Part shown: positions 17,178 to 25,841 of the stretch, one piece after another
How the letters are laid out: every line of letters starts with the position of its first letter
Numbering within the stretch: the first letter of the stretch is position 1
Source of the DNA: Lachnospiraceae bacterium
GTDB lineage: Bacteria; Bacillota; Clostridia; Lachnospirales; Lachnospiraceae
Assembly: GCA_022799755.1 (NCBI GenBank)
Contig: JAAWOU010000001.1
Location: forward strand, 1-64,000
DNA length: 64,000 nt
Direction of reading: 5' to 3'
Position numbers and translations under genes: made by a program
The notes under the pieces: generated by a model
Told to the model about the DNA's origin: nothing
The model's input: only the letters and a program-made list of their open reading frames with translations
Databases searched by the model: none

Positions 17178-18071
17178 CTAATAATGTACGTTCTTTTTAC
17201 TGATCAGCAGATTGATACATGTAATCGTGAGAACAATTGCAAACAGGATAATGGCTGCCGCCGAAGCATAGGAGGGGTAGCCGCCGCTGTCTCCGTACAG
17301 CATATCGTAGACATAGCCTACGATGGTATTCATCCCTGCCGCATTCAGATCCGTGCCGAACAGGGCCACAGCGTCGCTGTAAGCCTTGAAAGCTCCGATG
17401 AAGCCCGTGATCACCAGGTAGAAGATCATCGGCGAGATCATCGGCAATGTAATGCGCATAAATGTGCGGAATTTCGAGGTGCCGTCCACTCTGGCTGCCT
17501 TGTAATAATCCGGATTGACAGAAGCCAGGGCGCCGGTAAGTATCAGGATTTTGAAAGGCATGACCACCCATATGGTATAAAAACACAGCACGAACAGCTT
17601 TGCCCAATAGGGGCCGTCGATAAAGTCCACAGAGTCGCCGCCGAACCACTGAATGAGCAGATTCACCAGCCCGTCGGAGTAGGCGGTTTTCTTGAACAGA
17701 ATCATGAACACCAGCCCCACCGCCAGGGTGTTGGTCACATAGGGCAGAAAGTAAACGGTCTGCAGGAGATTTTTCAGAGGCTTTATGGAATTCAGGCCCA
17801 CGGAGATCAGCAGGGCGATGCCTGTGGACAGAGGCACGGTGATAATCACCAGCAGGAACGTGTTCTTCAGAGCCTGCAGGAAATACGGGTCATGGAGAAC
17901 ATAGGAATAATTGTAGGTACCGGTGCCGAAGTATGTCTGGGACGCGGAATTGTAGCCCTCCTCAAAGGAATAGACGAATACGTCTATCAGCGGATATACC
18001 ATAAAAAACCCAAGAAAAAGGATTGCCGGCAGGAGGTAGAGCCAGCCTTTTAGGCGGTTGAAGCGAGTCAT
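17178..18071 (-). CDS. Sugar ABC transporter permease, MalF/UgpA type
   Basis: A ~297-aa permease with six helices and the EAA loop NPDYYKAARVDGTSKFRTFM. The ATG at 18071 (MTRFNRLKGWLYLLP) is preferred: it has a TAGGAG site at good spacing and starts just before helix one. The frame remains open to 18110, where a TTG/ATG pair overlaps the ATPase stop. It partners the MalG-type permease. Confidence 0.9.
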   Translation of the reverse strand: MTRFNRLKGWLYLLPAILFLGFFMVYPLIDVFVYSFEEGYNSASQTYFGTGTYNYSYVLHDPYFLQALKNTFLLVIITVPLSTGIALLISVGLNSIKPLKNLLQTVYFLPYVTNTLAVGLVFMILFKKTAYSDGLVNLLIQWFGGDSVDFIDGPYWAKLFVLCFYTIWVVMPFKILILTGALASVNPDYYKAARVDGTSKFRTFMRITLPMISPMIFYLVITGFIGAFKAYSDAVALFGTDLNAAGMNTIVGYVYDMLYGDSGGYPSYASAAAIILFAIVLTITCINLLISKKNVHY

Positions 18072-18106
18072 GTCTTTACTCCTATCTGTTTTTATCAACT
18101 GGGGCA

Positions 18107-19231
18107 TCAAAGTCCGGACCGGGCAGAAACGTCAAATGCGATACGCTCTTCTGTCTCCCTGTCAAAAAGAAACACCTTATCGGGCTTTAGGGCAAATCTG
18201 ACCTGGCCGGCATCCGCGGGAATCTCCGCCAGATTTTCCGATCCTATGATGGCGCGGATTGCGGGTGACAGGGAAGCCTTGCTGGAGGCCACCACGCTGA
18301 TATCGCGCCCCATGACTTCCACGCCGCTTAGCGCACAGCAAAACGCGCCGTCTCTGCGAAGCAAAAAGCCCTCGGGCCTGACGCCTGCATAGACAGGGCC
18401 GTCCGCCGGGCCCTTTACCTCCAGGACGGTCTCCTCCCCAAGGATAAGCTGTCCCTGTTCCACTCTGGCCTCAAAGACATTGACAGGCGGTGTCCCCAGG
18501 AATTTCGCCACGAACAGATTCGCCGGATTGTCATAGACCTCCTGGGGCCTGCCGATCTGCTGTACCATGCCCTCTCTCATGACTACGATCATGTCAGAGA
18601 TACTCATGGCTTCCTCCTGGTCGTGGGTCACGAAGATAGTGGTGATTCCGGTCTCTTTCTGAATCCGCTTGATCTCCTCCCTGGTCTGGAGGCGAAGCCT
18701 TGCGTCCAAATTGGAGAGAGGCTCGTCCAGAAGCAGTACCCTGGGGCGCTTCACCAGGGCCCTTGCGATTGCCACGCGCTGCTGCTGGCCGCCGGAAAGC
18801 TCCCTGGGCTTTCGCTCCATCAGCTCGTGGATCTGCACCAGCTTCGCCGCTTCCATTGCTTTCTCCAGCATCTCTTCTCTGGACAGCTTGTCTTTCCCCT
18901 TTAAGTTCTCCAGGGGAAAGAGGATGTTCTGCCTTACGGTGAGATGGGGGTACAGGGCATAGTTCTGGAACACCAGGCCGATGCCTCTGTGCTCCGGCGG
19001 CAGATTGGTCACGTCGTCCTCCCCGAAGAAGACCCGGCCCTCTGTAGGCTTTTCCAGACCGCTGATCAGGTTCAGCGTGGTGCTCTTGCCGCATCCGGAG
19101 GGGCCCAGCAGACCGATCAGCTTGCCGTCCGGGATTTCAAAGTCGAAATTGTTGACGGCGACCACGTCCGCTTTGTTCTTTTTGTCGCGGCTGGGGAATT
19201 TTTTCGTCAGATTCCGCAATACTACTTTCAT
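18107..19231 (-). CDS. Sugar ABC transporter ATP-binding protein, MsmK/UgpC type
   Basis: A 374-aa ATPase of the MalK group: Walker A GPSGCGKST, signature LSGGQQQRVAIARAL, Walker B VLLLDEPLSNLDA, H-loop TIFVTHDQEEAMSI, then a C-terminal TOBE/regulatory domain. It is the first gene of the operon ATPase-permease-permease-binding protein. Having its own ATPase within the operon is less usual for Firmicutes importers, which often share one MsmK. Start has an AAGGAGAT site. Confidence 0.92.
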   Translation of the reverse strand: MKVVLRNLTKKFPSRDKKNKADVVAVNNFDFEIPDGKLIGLLGPSGCGKSTTLNLISGLEKPTEGRVFFGEDDVTNLPPEHRGIGLVFQNYALYPHLTVRQNILFPLENLKGKDKLSREEMLEKAMEAAKLVQIHELMERKPRELSGGQQQRVAIARALVKRPRVLLLDEPLSNLDARLRLQTREEIKRIQKETGITTIFVTHDQEEAMSISDMIVVMREGMVQQIGRPQEVYDNPANLFVAKFLGTPPVNVFEARVEQGQLILGEETVLEVKGPADGPVYAGVRPEGFLLRRDGAFCCALSGVEVMGRDISVVASSKASLSPAIRAIIGSENLAEIPADAGQVRFALKPDKVFLFDRETEERIAFDVSARSGL

Positions 19232-19303
19232 GGGGTATCTCCTTGTCTCTATGAAGCTTATATGTTTACAACCATAATTCTAACCGATTTCCTCTCTCTT
19301 CGT

Positions 19304-20056
19304 CTACTCTGCCAAATCCTTTACGACTTCTCCTGCGATAATCAGCCCTGCCACGGAGGGAACGAAAGCTACGCTCCCGGGAATGCTCTTTCGCACTGCG
19401 TCCCTGTTTGAGCTGTCTTCTTCCGGTGTAGAGCCTGTCAGTTCATCCTCTGTCCCTGCTGCATTGAAGCGAATGGGGATTTCTTCCGAATATACCACTT
19501 TCAACCTCTCCACGCCCCGTTTCTTCAGCTCCCTCCGCATGACCTTGGCCAAAGGGCAGACCTTTGTCTCATAGATGTCCGCCACGCGGAACGCAGTGGC
19601 ATCCAATTTGTTCCCGGCTCCCATGCTGCTGATGACAGGGATATTTTTCTCCTGTGCCCGCATGACCAGCGCGATCTTGGCCGTCACAGTGTCCACTGCG
19701 TCTACTACATAGTCATAATCTTCAAAAGGAAACGCATCAGCATTTTCCGGCAGAAAGAAACAATCGTGAATCCTGACATCCGCCTCCGGATTGATTTCCA
19801 GGATACGCTCCCGCATCACTTCCACTTTGCTGCGGCCAATGGTCTTTGTGGTTGCTATGAGCTGTCTGTTTAGGTTCGTCAGGCTTACTTTGTCATTGTC
19901 CACCAGATCAAAAGCCCCGATGCCGCTGCGGACAAGGGCTTCGCATACATGTCCGCCCACGCCGCCGATTCCGAACACGGCCACTCTGGATTCCCGCAGC
20001 CTCTCCATGGCCGCTTCTCCCAGCAGCAGCCGGGTCCTTGTAAACTGTCCTGTCAT
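19304..20056 (-). CDS. tcdA: tRNA threonylcarbamoyladenosine dehydratase
   Basis: A 250-aa ThiF/E1-like enzyme that ATP-dependently cyclises t6A at tRNA position 37 to ct6A. Seen: the nucleotide-binding GIGGVGGHVCEALVRSGIG near residue 31, NLNRQL arginine motif, DAVDTVTAK, and the C-terminal GSVAFVPSVAGLIIAGEVV typical of TcdA/CsdL proteins. It lies 33 nt after miaB, a second tRNA A37-modifying enzyme, and is probably cotranscribed with it. Confidence 0.9.
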   Translation of the reverse strand: MTGQFTRTRLLLGEAAMERLRESRVAVFGIGGVGGHVCEALVRSGIGAFDLVDNDKVSLTNLNRQLIATTKTIGRSKVEVMRERILEINPEADVRIHDCFFLPENADAFPFEDYDYVVDAVDTVTAKIALVMRAQEKNIPVISSMGAGNKLDATAFRVADIYETKVCPLAKVMRRELKKRGVERLKVVYSEEIPIRFNAAGTEDELTGSTPEEDSSNRDAVRKSIPGSVAFVPSVAGLIIAGEVVKDLAE

Positions 20057-20089
20057 CTTCTTCCTGCCCCTGATTTCTCCGGATCAACT

Positions 20090-21574
20090 CTATTCTGCAT
20101 CTTTTTTGTCCAAAACGCAATGCCCTATATAATAAAATCCGTGACATTCGTCCAAAGATACCGGAACGATCTTCCCGATCAAAGAAGCGTCCCCGGGCAC
20201 ATGGACAATGGTATTGTTGGAAAGTCTGCCGGTGACGAGAGGGACAGCGCTGTCGTCGGACTGCCTTTCCTCCGCCACCTCCTCGATCAGCGCCTCCATG
20301 ACCTGCCCTTGGTATTTCGCCACCTGCTCTCTGGCCGTATCCTGCACCAGCTTTAAGAGCCTGTCAAAGCCCCGCTTCACCTGCTCTTCCGGCACCTGGT
20401 CAGCCATGGCCGCCGCAGGGGTGCCCGTGCGCTTGGAATAAATGAAAGTAAAGGCATTGTCATACTTCACCTTTCGCACCACGTCAAGGGTCTCCTCCAG
20501 ATCCTCCTCGGTCTCCCCCGGAAAGCCTACGATGATGTCCGTTGTGATGGCCATATCCGGTATCTCCCTGCGGATGCGCTCCGCAAGCTCTATGTACTGC
20601 TCCTTGGTATAGCGTCTGTTCATCCGCTCCAGGATCCTAGTGGAGCCGGACTGGAGAGGGAGATGCAAGTGGCGGCAGATTTTTTTTGACTGCTTTATAA
20701 CCTCTATCAGCTCCTCCGACAAGTCCTTGGGATGGGAAGTCATGAAACGAATGCGCTTCAGGCCCTCGATCTTCTCCACCTCCCGCAGCAGCTCTGCAAA
20801 GGTAATGGGCTTGTCCAGATTCTTCCCATAGGAATTCACGTTCTGCCCCAGCAGCATCACTTCCACCACGCCCTCCGCCACCAGGCGCTCTATCTCCCGT
20901 ATGATTTCCCCGGGTTCCCTGCTGCGCTCCCGCCCTCTCACATAGGGCACGATGCAGTAGCTGCAGAAATTGTTGCAGCCGAACATGATATTGATGCCGG
21001 ACTTGTACGGGTATTTTCGTTCTACCGGCAGATCTTCTACGATTTTATCCGTATCCTTCCAGATGTCGATCAGCATCCTTTCCGTCTCGAAAGAGGTGCA
21101 GAGGAGCTCCGCGAATTTATATATATTGTGGGTGCCGAAAATCAGGTCAATAAAAGAGTAGCTTTTCTTCAGTTTTTCGATCACCGTGGTTTCCTGCATC
21201 ATACAGCCGCAGAGGGCTACTTTCATCCGGGGATTGGCCTTTTTATACCGTTTCAGCACGCCCAGCCTGCCGTAGACCCGCTGGTTGGCATTGTCACGGA
21301 CGGTGCAGGTATTGTAGATGACGAAGTCCGCCTGCTCGCTGTCGGTGGGGGAAAAGCCGATTGCTTCCAGGATGCCCAGGAGCTTCTCGGAGTCCCGGGC
21401 GTTCATCTGGCAGCCAAAAGTCGTGACACAGGCGGTAGGCGTGCGCCCGTTTTGTTCCTCGAAGTCCTTCACCCATCCCCGGCATTTTGCCATAAAGTAG
21501 TATTGCCTGGACGGTTCTTCTGTGGGCGGGTTGGAATTTATATTTATTTTATGTAAATCAATTTCATTATACAT
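20090..21574 (-). CDS. miaB: tRNA-2-methylthio-N6-dimethylallyladenosine synthase
   Basis: A 494-aa radical-SAM methylthiotransferase that adds the 2-methylthio group to i6A37. Seen: N-terminal domain Cys residues in TFGCQMN, YNTCTVRDNA and LCGCMMQE for the auxiliary cluster; the radical-SAM motif GCNNFCSYCIVPYVRGRERS; and a C-terminal TRAM domain. About 60 residues precede the first conserved Cys, an N-terminal extension common in Clostridia. The first 156 nt of coding region are duplicated upstream at 22224-22379. Confidence 0.95.
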   Translation of the reverse strand: MYNEIDLHKININSNPPTEEPSRQYYFMAKCRGWVKDFEEQNGRTPTACVTTFGCQMNARDSEKLLGILEAIGFSPTDSEQADFVIYNTCTVRDNANQRVYGRLGVLKRYKKANPRMKVALCGCMMQETTVIEKLKKSYSFIDLIFGTHNIYKFAELLCTSFETERMLIDIWKDTDKIVEDLPVERKYPYKSGINIMFGCNNFCSYCIVPYVRGRERSREPGEIIREIERLVAEGVVEVMLLGQNVNSYGKNLDKPITFAELLREVEKIEGLKRIRFMTSHPKDLSEELIEVIKQSKKICRHLHLPLQSGSTRILERMNRRYTKEQYIELAERIRREIPDMAITTDIIVGFPGETEEDLEETLDVVRKVKYDNAFTFIYSKRTGTPAAAMADQVPEEQVKRGFDRLLKLVQDTAREQVAKYQGQVMEALIEEVAEERQSDDSAVPLVTGRLSNNTIVHVPGDASLIGKIVPVSLDECHGFYYIGHCVLDKKDAE

Positions 21575-21641
21575 TTCTCTTGACTTTTTTCCCTTTCCAA
21601 CATATACTATACAAAAGAAGCGAGTTTTTTACCGTACAGCT

Positions 21642-22162
21642 TTATGGCTCAAGCGGGGTGCTCGTTTCTTTTTTCATGTTTATAATATCGTATAAATACA
21701 GTTTTCTATTCTCAGAATGCCTTATCACCAGTTCTGCATGAAATATATTATTCCGCAAAACATCATTATTTTCATCATAAACTGGTATTGCAAATCTGGA
21801 ATCATATCGATACCAGCCATATTTCGCATTTTTATCATGTTTTCTTTCCAGATTTTCCCGAAATCTTTTATTTTGGGCAATTTCTATCATCTCTGGGATT
21901 CCTTGTGCAGCATTTGCTTTTGCCAATGCTCCTTTTAATTTTGCAGTATAATTTGAACCAGAATATTCATCAGGCAGATCACTGCCAATATATCTGATTT
22001 CTTTACTTTCTGCGATTTCTATATAAATTCTCCAACATATTGTTTTAAATATTGTTCAACCTTATCCCAGTCTATGTTTCTTTCCCCTTTAAATCAAATA
22101 TCATTCACAATAACAAGCTGGTTCCCGTTCACATCCTTGATAATGCTTATGTTTCTTTCCAT
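21642..22162 (-). pseudogene. Broken toxin-like gene with BECR-nuclease-like C-terminus
   Basis: Read across frames, this gives one ~170-residue protein starting MERNISI with a GGGAGG site, then KDVNGNQLVIVNDI, a TGA stop where FKG follows, NIDWDKVEQYLKQYVGE, YIEIAESKEIRYIGSDLPD, and KYGWYRYDSRFAIP to IINMKKETSTPLEP. By my reading it contains one +1 and two -1 frameshifts plus one in-frame TGA, so it is inactive. The C-terminal pattern (HAELVIRH..., LYLYDIINMKKETS) resembles domains at the end of large phage/mobile-element polyvalent proteins that are thought to be Barnase-EndoU-ColicinE5-RelE-like nucleases. That family link is from memory of the motif and not certain. Confidence 0.65.
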
Positions 22163-22223
22163 AATCCTCCCTTGTACGCTGCACTGCAATAACTTTTCAG
22201 AATCTTGTTTACTCACACGAACG

Positions 22224-22379
22224 GGCAGCCGAATGTGGTGACGCAGGCGGTAGGAGTGCGCCCGTTTTTTTCCTCAAAGTCCTTCACCCATCCCCGGCAC
22301 TTTACCATAAAAAAGTATTGCCTGGACGGTTCTTCTGTGGGCGGGTTTGAATTTATATTTATTTTATGTAAATCAATTT
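22224..22379 (-). repeat. Second copy of the miaB 5' end
   Basis: This 156-nt block matches 21409-21564 with 12 differences by hand count (~92% identity, no gaps). The reading frame of miaB stays open through it, from IDLHKIN to TTFGC, and most differences are silent or conservative, but the start codon end is replaced by unrelated sequence at 22380 and a stop follows soon after the block. The two direct copies bracket the broken toxin-like gene. Confidence 0.85.
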
Positions 22380-22413
22380 TTTTAGAAATGTATTCCGTTT
22401 TCAGAATGTCTTA

Positions 22414-22968
22414 TCACTCAAATTCCTTCACCAATTCATAGGAATAATGGTAGATGCTTGCAAATAGTTCCTCATCGTAAGCGTCTTCTTCCCAGCGGCT
22501 TTCTTCCTCTTCCTCGCTCATATCCTCCGGCCAGAGATATTCCTCCCGAAGCATATCCGAAAACAGCGGCAGGAATCCCTCATCCTCCGTCTCCTCCATC
22601 ATATCATGAAAACATTGTACAATTAGGTGAAATAAGTCCTCCAGTTCCTCCGCAAGCCAATCGGCATTGCCGCTTTCGTCCCGCTTCGCTGCTGCCCGAT
22701 AGATACGCACGAGGAAAATCAGCGCAAAGGGCGTGGAATGCCATAATGTCCCCTGGTGCTCAATACAGTTTCCAATCTCATCGAACGCATGTTCCATCTT
22801 TTCGCGTTCTGCCATCTCGTCAAGTATAGCGAGATATTCTGGAAAATCCGCCGCGCGACCGTATGCGGTGGTCAATTTGCCCCACGGCACATCCTCAATC
22901 TTGATACTGTCGATGAACTTTTTATTTGAATCCGGCACTGTTTTTCCCATCTTTCCCTGTTCCTCCAT
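22414..22968 (-). CDS. Acidic hypothetical protein, possible immunity protein
   Basis: A 184-aa acidic soluble protein with KFIDSIKIEDVPWGKLTTAYGRA near the start, helical middle, and a very acidic segment EDMSEEEEESRWEEDAYDEE near the end. No known domain recognised with confidence. The size, acidity, helical character and position just after a remnant of a toxin-like C-terminus (22985-23030) are what one expects of an immunity protein of a contact-dependent or polymorphic toxin, but this is inference. The start is preceded only by a weak AAGG site; ATG at 22950 is an alternative. Confidence 0.6.
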   Translation of the reverse strand: MEEQGKMGKTVPDSNKKFIDSIKIEDVPWGKLTTAYGRAADFPEYLAILDEMAEREKMEHAFDEIGNCIEHQGTLWHSTPFALIFLVRIYRAAAKRDESGNADWLAEELEDLFHLIVQCFHDMMEETEDEGFLPLFSDMLREEYLWPEDMSEEEEESRWEEDAYDEELFASIYHYSYELVKEFE

Positions 22969-22984
22969 ACCTTGAAAACCGGCC

Positions 22985-23030
22985 CTTTCCTGCCTTCCGC
23001 GGGATGCTCGTTTCTTTTTATGTTCATGAG
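22985..23030 (-). pseudogene. Remnant of a second toxin-like C-terminus
   Basis: The minus-strand segment matches the 3' end of the 21642-22162 pseudogene: the stretch coding (N)MKKETS(T)P is present at ~24 of 27 positions, with one A missing so the frame is broken. It sits directly before the 184-aa gene and is fused behind the APH-like fragment. Confidence 0.45.
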
Positions 23031-23501
23031 GTCATTAAACATGAATCTAATTCTTTCAGCTTTTCCAATCCCTCATGAATCCAATCCGCATACCCATTCG
23101 GCACCCCGACATACAATACTTTGGGAATTGGGCAAGATAACTTATTCTCCAAAAACCGCAATATCTCAATTTCCTTTTTTATATTGAGGCCAGCCCGTTC
23201 ATGTTTCGGAAATTTGAATATGATATTGTCGTTGATTTCATATGCATCGCAGTCATTCCCGCTGCCAATCAACTGGACGCTGTCAACTTTTATGTCCTTA
23301 AAACTGCTTTCTATCAGGAAGCGGACTGCCTGAATATTCATCCTCAAAAAAATCTTCCTGTATCAGTTCCGGCGTATATCTCTTGTCTCTCCCCTCATAG
23401 AACTCCAGTACGCGCATGTCCGTCATCCATTTGAGCAGCACTGCAGCATCATCGGGAACCATGAGTCTTATCCTTATCTTGTCCTGACTGATATTCAACA
23501 T
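23024..23501 (-). pseudogene. Collapsed AAC(6')-APH(2'')-like aminoglycoside resistance gene
   Basis: From 23501 the frame reads IRIRLMVPDDAAVLLKWM, then VLEFYEGRDKRYTPELI, resembling the N-terminus of the AAC(6') half of the bifunctional aminoglycoside enzyme. After residue ~56 it jumps, with a frame change near a T-run at about 23350, to NIQAVRFLIESSFKDIKVDS, IGSGNDCDAYEINDNIIFKF and CPIPKVLYVG, resembling the start of the APH(2'') half. Most of the acetyltransferase and all of the phosphotransferase catalytic lobe are missing, so neither activity can remain. Order and spacing fit an internally deleted fusion gene. Confidence 0.7.
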
Positions 23502-23819
23502 TTGTCCGCTGGCAGACGTCTGTCCGCTTTTTCACTTCCTTTCCGCTGCATTCCGGAAGCCCCGAAATGCTTTATATTGGCTGGTTTTCCGCAATTCACA
23601 GATCTTGATGATCCGGATCTTCGTCCATATGCGGTCCGTCGTACAGACAAGAATTTTCAGCCCTCACCCTTGTCCGGTCTGTCTCCTAGTATAACGGATA
23701 ATTTAAGCTATGACAATGATAATCTTCCGGCCAGAATATATTTTCAAAATCATTTTCAAAATCAAAAGGATTCCACACAAACAATAGCATCCCTGCTTCG
23801 GGAGTGTTCGGTTGTTGAG
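23502..23819. other. Gene-poor stretch in the accessory patch
   Basis: No intact gene seen on either strand. Short open stretches exist, for example a minus-strand segment reading GPHMDEDPDHQDL in one frame, which looks like the tail of a lost gene, but nothing has a ribosome site or adequate length. Confidence 0.5.
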
Positions 23820-23853
23820 AAAAAGCCGCCCCGCGGATTTCCACGGAAGCGGC
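23820..23853 (-). terminator. Terminator after the AlkC-like gene
   Basis: Minus-strand stem GCCGC..CCG/CGG..GCGGC with AAAT loop followed by TTTTT, starting about 20 nt past the stop at 23874. Confidence 0.65.
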
Positions 23854-23873
23854 CTCGTTCCTTGAGACATCCG

Positions 23874-24632
23874 TTATTTCTGATTTCTTCTTCCGTGCTT
23901 GATGATCCACTCCTGGGCCTTGCTCCGCCCTGTTTCCCTCCATTGTGAAATAAGGAAATCCGCTTTTTCCGGGGCGTCCTTATATAAGTCGTTCAGGTTG
24001 TTCCCAACGCTTTTCTGGACGAATCTCTCCGGATCATCCTTTAAATTCGTAAGAATAATGGCATACCTTTCAAACTCATCCAGCGCAACCAATAGCTTCT
24101 GCGACCAGGGAAGCCGTGTTCTGACGCCTTCGCTTGCAAGCCGTCTCACATGGACATTACCGTCTCCGGTCCATTTTATCAGCTCATCCATCACCTCTTT
24201 CGGATGTCTTTGCAGCAAAGGACGGATCGCATATTCTCCGGTAAACCGCTTTGTCAGTTCCTTTAAAAAAGAGAGTGATAAAGCCCAATCTTCATTTCCA
24301 TACCGTTCAACGTATCTGCCAACAGGCCACAGCCACCATCCAAATTGAAACATTCCCTCGGACCGTTCCAGTTCCGGCCCCAACAGATTGAAAAAGGCCC
24401 GGATGTTTTTCCGGTAATCGCCGGGCATGCTTGACTGCATGGCATCCACAATGCAGTCAAGTCTTGCAAACAGTTCTTTGTCGTCCAATCTGCCAAGCAG
24501 GGCACAGCAAAAGGTGTTCTCATCGAAGTCCGGCATTACGGAAAAAATTTTTTTGGAAAGAATGACGATATAGTCGTCATTGTAATGATCTTTGTGTTTC
24601 ATGCTTCTGCCTTTCTTTTTTGTCTGTTTCAT
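23874..24632 (-). CDS. AlkC/AlkD-like HEAT-repeat DNA alkylation repair protein
   Basis: A 252-aa all-helical protein of HEAT-repeat type. HVRRLASEGVRTRLPW and ERFVQKSVGNNLNDLYKDAPE match the repeated-helix core of AlkC-type alkylpurine DNA glycosylases, which remove 3-methyladenine and related bases without base flipping. Start at 24632 (MKQTKKKGRS) is chosen because a GGGAGGTG site lies 5 nt upstream; the frame is open a further 12 codons. It has its own terminator and lies at the right end of the decayed patch, so it may also be acquired. Glycosylase activity is inferred from family. Confidence 0.78.
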   Translation of the reverse strand: MKQTKKKGRSMKHKDHYNDDYIVILSKKIFSVMPDFDENTFCCALLGRLDDKELFARLDCIVDAMQSSMPGDYRKNIRAFFNLLGPELERSEGMFQFGWWLWPVGRYVERYGNEDWALSLSFLKELTKRFTGEYAIRPLLQRHPKEVMDELIKWTGDGNVHVRRLASEGVRTRLPWSQKLLVALDEFERYAIILTNLKDDPERFVQKSVGNNLNDLYKDAPEKADFLISQWRETGRSKAQEWIIKHGRRNQK

Positions 24633-25057
24633 ACACACCTCCCGGCCAGGCAGATGGGAAACAAACAATATCGATTCTTTCCGCGTCTGCCTGCTTGTTC
24701 AATTATGAATGGGTTACTTCAGACAAAACGCCCAGATCCATGGCTTCCGCTGGAAGCTGGTTATTACATGCCAGAAAGCTGTAACTGACAGCTTATGCTG
24801 TTATGAAAAATAGATTTTTTGAAGTGTTTTTATCATATCATATGAAGATCGGAATTGCAATACATTTTTGGACTTGGCGATGGCTGCTATGTGCCGATGT
24901 CTGCCCATAGATCACAGGTTACTGCTCACGGGGAGTTCCGCAAGGTATCGTGCGCACCACCATCCTATTAATCTCCATTCCGCCGCTTTCGGCTGGCGGC
25001 ACGAATAGGAATGAAAGTTATTCAAGTTACTTTTCCTGGACACGCCGCATGTCGCCC
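24633..25057. other. Intergenic region without recognised gene
   Basis: Holds the upstream region of the AlkC-like gene on the left and the 3' flank of the glutamine operon on the right. A GC-rich stretch at about 24970-25000 could fold into a small hairpin but lacks a T-run. No ORF with ribosome site found. Confidence 0.5.
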
Positions 25058-25837
25058 TTAATATAGCCCGGGATGTCTGTCCCGGAATACAGGTATTCTG
25101 TCACGAATTTTCTCCGTCAGGTTCATGTGGCATTCAACGGACAGAATTTCTTCCTTTTTTCCCGCCAGTGCCAAAGTTCTGCCCATCGGGTCAATCACTG
25201 CGGATGTTCCGCCAAACACAGTACCGTCAGCCGATGAGCAGGAATTACAGTTCACAACGAATATCTGGTTTTCAATGGCTCTTGCCGCCGTCAGGCATCT
25301 TAAGTGGTCGATTCTTTCTTCCGGCCACTGAGAAACCACGAACAGCATCTCGATTCCGTCCAGGCTAAGTCTGCGCGTAAGTTCCGGGAAACGCAGATCA
25401 TAGCAGATAATCACGCCGCATTTGATGCCGTCTAATGCAAAAACACAGATATGGTCGCCGCGGGTATAATATCCGTCCTCGCCCATGGGCGTAAACAAAT
25501 GGGTTTTGTCATATTCTGCAATACAGGCGCCTTTTCGGTCAAACACCGCCGCCGTGTTGAAAATCTTTCCATCGCGCAGATTGGAGACCGAGCCTGCTAC
25601 GATATTTACACCGTATTCTGTCGCCAAACCGCCGATATGTTCCTTAACCTCGGCAAGGTTATGGGAAGACATTTCCGCAAGCCGCGTTTTGGGGAAAAAT
25701 CCCGTATTCCAGGTCTCGGGCAGCACAAGAACGTCCGGATTTTCTTTTACTCCACGGCAGATCATCTGCTTTGCATGAGAAAAATTTTCAGACGGATTTC
25801 CAAGTTCCATCTTCATTTGCAGACAGGAAATTTTCAT
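25058..25837 (-). CDS. Nitrilase-superfamily amidase, omega-amidase-like
   Basis: A 259-aa carbon-nitrogen hydrolase with the catalytic triad visible: Glu in LVLPETWNTGFFP, Lys in YDKTHLF, Cys in VIICYDLRFPELTR. The PETWN...F and CYDLRFPEL forms are those of YafV/omega-amidases, which hydrolyse 2-oxoglutaramate or 2-oxosuccinamate to the 2-oxoacid and ammonia. It starts 4 nt after dapL stops and is the last gene of the glnN operon. 2-Oxoglutaramate arises from glutamine transamination, which fits the operon theme. Exact substrate is inferred. Confidence 0.85.
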   Translation of the reverse strand: MKISCLQMKMELGNPSENFSHAKQMICRGVKENPDVLVLPETWNTGFFPKTRLAEMSSHNLAEVKEHIGGLATEYGVNIVAGSVSNLRDGKIFNTAAVFDRKGACIAEYDKTHLFTPMGEDGYYTRGDHICVFALDGIKCGVIICYDLRFPELTRRLSLDGIEMLFVVSQWPEERIDHLRCLTAARAIENQIFVVNCNSCSSADGTVFGGTSAVIDPMGRTLALAGKKEEILSVECHMNLTEKIRDRIPVFRDRHPGLY

Positions 25838-25841
25838 AAGA

